40,743 bases of DNA, from contig DASXBZ010000152.1 of NCBI GenBank assembly GCA_036491435.1, forward strand, positions 1-40,743. The letters are read 5' to 3'. The translations under genes were made by a program, and so were the position numbers. Shown piece after piece: positions 39,594 to 40,743 of this stretch. Under the pieces are notes generated by a model, which was not told the DNA's origin, did no database searches, and saw nothing but the letters and a program-made list of their open reading frames with translations. Each line of letters opens with the position of its first letter. Position 1 is the stretch's first letter. Source of the DNA: Bog-473 sp036491435. GTDB taxonomy: Bacteria; Actinomycetota; Acidimicrobiia; Acidimicrobiales; RAAP-2.

Positions 39594-40743
39594 CTACTCG
39601 ATGACCGCCACGACGTCGCCCGCGCCCACCGAGTCGCCCGCGCTCACGCGAAGCTCCTTGATCACCCCGTCCTTCTCGGCCGCCACGGCGTTCTCCATCT
39701 TCATCGCCTCGAGCAGGCAGATCGTCTGGCCGACCTCGACGACGTCGCCGACGGCAACCAGCACCTTCACGATCGTGCCTTGCATGGGCACGGCGACCTG
39801 ACCCGAGCCCGTGCCGGCGACGGACGAGGCGGCACGCCTGGGCCGGCCCGCCGCACGGGCCGAACCGGCTGCGGGGCCGAGGTCGGGCACCCACAGGCGC
39901 ACCGAGTACCGACGGCCGTCGACCTCAGCGGTCACGTCGCGTTCGACGGTCGGTACCTCTTCGTCACCGGCCGGTTGCGCCAGGGCACCGTGCGTGTCGG
40001 CCACCAGGCCGCTCAGGTCGAGGTTTTCTTCGACCCATTTCGTCGAATGGGTCGCGCTGGCGAAGTCGGGGTGGCTGAGGATTACGACGTCAGCCGGCAG
40101 GGTTGTGGCCACGCCCGTGATGCGCGTCTCAGCGATGGCCCGGAGCATCCGGCGCCGGGCCGCTTCGCGGTCGGGCGCCCAGACGACGAGCTTGGCGATC
40201 AGGTTGTCGTAGTACTGCGAGACGGTGTCGCCGCCTTCGTAGCCGGCGTCGAGGCGGACGCCGGGTCCGGAGGGCTGGTGGAACGATGTCAAGGTGCCTG
40301 GTGACGGGCTGAATCGGCCGCCGCTCGGGTCCTCGGCGTTGATGCGCACCTCGATGGCGTGCCCGTTCCGGGCGATGTTCTCCTGAGAGAAGTCGAGCGC
40401 CTCGCCGGAGGCGATCCGGATCTGCCACGCGACGAGGTCGAGGCCGGTCACGAGCTCGGTCACTGGGTGCTCGACCTGGAGCCGCGTGTTCATCTCGAGG
40501 AAATAGAACTCGCCGTCCTGGTACAGGAACTCGACGGTGCCCGCGTTGTAGTAGCCGCACGCCTCGGACACCTTCACCGCGGCCGCGCCCATGGCCCGGC
40601 GGATGTGGTCGGGGAAGTCGGGCGCCGGGCTCTCCTCGACCAGCTTTTGGTGCCGCCGCTGGGCCGAGCAGTCGCGCTCGCCGAGCCACAGGGTGTGGCC
40701 GTGCTGGTCGGCCAGCACCTGCATCTCGACGTGACGAGGCCAT
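39594..40743 (-). CDS. Acyl-CoA carboxylase alpha subunit (biotin carboxylase plus BCCP), partial
   Basis: The C-terminal 382 residues are visible; the gene runs off the right end of the window. The frame enters as RHVEMQVLADQHGH, continues with ERDCSAQRRHQKLVEESPAP, the active-site region FLEMNTRLQVEHPVTEL, HAIEVRINAEDP and SPGTLTSFHQPSGPGVRLD, then a middle region. It ends in a biotinyl domain with lysine in EAMKMENAV. This is the fused AccA3/PccA type of actinomycetes, which carboxylates biotin and works with a separate beta subunit to make malonyl-CoA or methylmalonyl-CoA. Together with the mutase at 34077 a propionate route is plausible. The last gene base is next to the M20 start. Confidence 0.94.
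   Translation of the reverse strand, partial: WPRHVEMQVLADQHGHTLWLGERDCSAQRRHQKLVEESPAPDFPDHIRRAMGAAAVKVSEACGYYNAGTVEFLYQDGEFYFLEMNTRLQVEHPVTELVTGLDLVAWQIRIASGEALDFSQENIARNGHAIEVRINAEDPSGGRFSPSPGTLTSFHQPSGPGVRLDAGYEGGDTVSQYYDNLIAKLVVWAPDREAARRRMLRAIAETRITGVATTLPADVVILSHPDFASATHSTKWVEENLDLSGLVADTHGALAQPAGDEEVPTVERDVTAEVDGRRYSVRLWVPDLGPAAGSARAAGRPRRAASSVAGTGSGQVAVPMQGTIVKVLVAVGDVVEVGQTICLLEAMKMENAVAAEKDGVIKELRVSAGDSVGAGDVVAVIE

Overview
This is about 40.7 kb of dense, GC-rich bacterial chromosome. Genes are short-spaced, many start with GTG, and many same-strand pairs overlap by 4 nt (ATGA or GTGA). Several gene families point to an actinomycete: SufU-type Fe-S assembly, DprE1 with its UbiA-family partner, homodimeric AceE, PduO-type adenosyltransferase, and starts that look leaderless. 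An Acidimicrobiia-like lineage is my inference; no rRNA or other marker here proves it. I see no tRNA, rRNA, IS element, prophage or CRISPR array.

Layout. 1-264: C-terminal end of an unrecognised protein, then a 375-nt gene-free stretch with two strong inverted repeats. 640-3166 (minus): sufC-sufS-sufU without sufB or sufD. 3257-3874 (minus): MBL-fold hydrolase. 4006-8365 (plus): acyl-CoA dehydrogenase, a serine-less alpha/beta hydrolase, then a UbiA-family prenyltransferase and DprE1, which together make the decaprenyl-phosphate pentose precursor for arabinose. 8372-10686 (minus): ThiE, an HhH-GPD repair-type protein and a PAS-LuxR regulator. 10866-12766 (plus): TetR, Rrf2, a DinB-like protein and a small CC-motif protein.

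12756-20646 is a pyruvate dehydrogenase and lipoate block. aceE lies on the minus strand, with RNase HI divergent from it. lpdA, the E2 acyltransferase and a single open reading frame encoding LipB fused to LipA follow on the plus strand. The block therefore supplies E1, E2, E3 and both enzymes that make and attach lipoate to E2. The LipB-LipA fusion is the most striking feature of the window.

20665-26724 holds a GT-C-like membrane protein and cobalamin-dependent MetH (minus), divergent from a cob(I)alamin adenosyltransferase (plus). 26734-29418 (minus) carries a GT2 glycosyltransferase, a methyltransferase and a nitroreductase. 29541-33602 (plus) carries a rhodanese-ThiF protein with unusual domain order, an alpha/beta hydrolase, an aldo/keto reductase and a CtaG-like cytochrome oxidase assembly protein. 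33551-33997 (minus) is a VOC protein. 34077-38112 (plus) is a B12-dependent acyl-CoA mutase large subunit, a GNAT acetyltransferase and a second GT-C-like membrane protein. 38119 to the window end (minus) is an ABM-domain protein, an M20 peptidase-family hydrolase and the C-terminal part of a biotin-dependent acyl-CoA carboxylase alpha subunit.

The metabolic theme is ordinary aerobic heterotrophy: PDH, acyl-CoA and propionyl-CoA type metabolism, B12 enzymes, Fe-S and lipoate biogenesis, and an actinobacterial envelope pathway.
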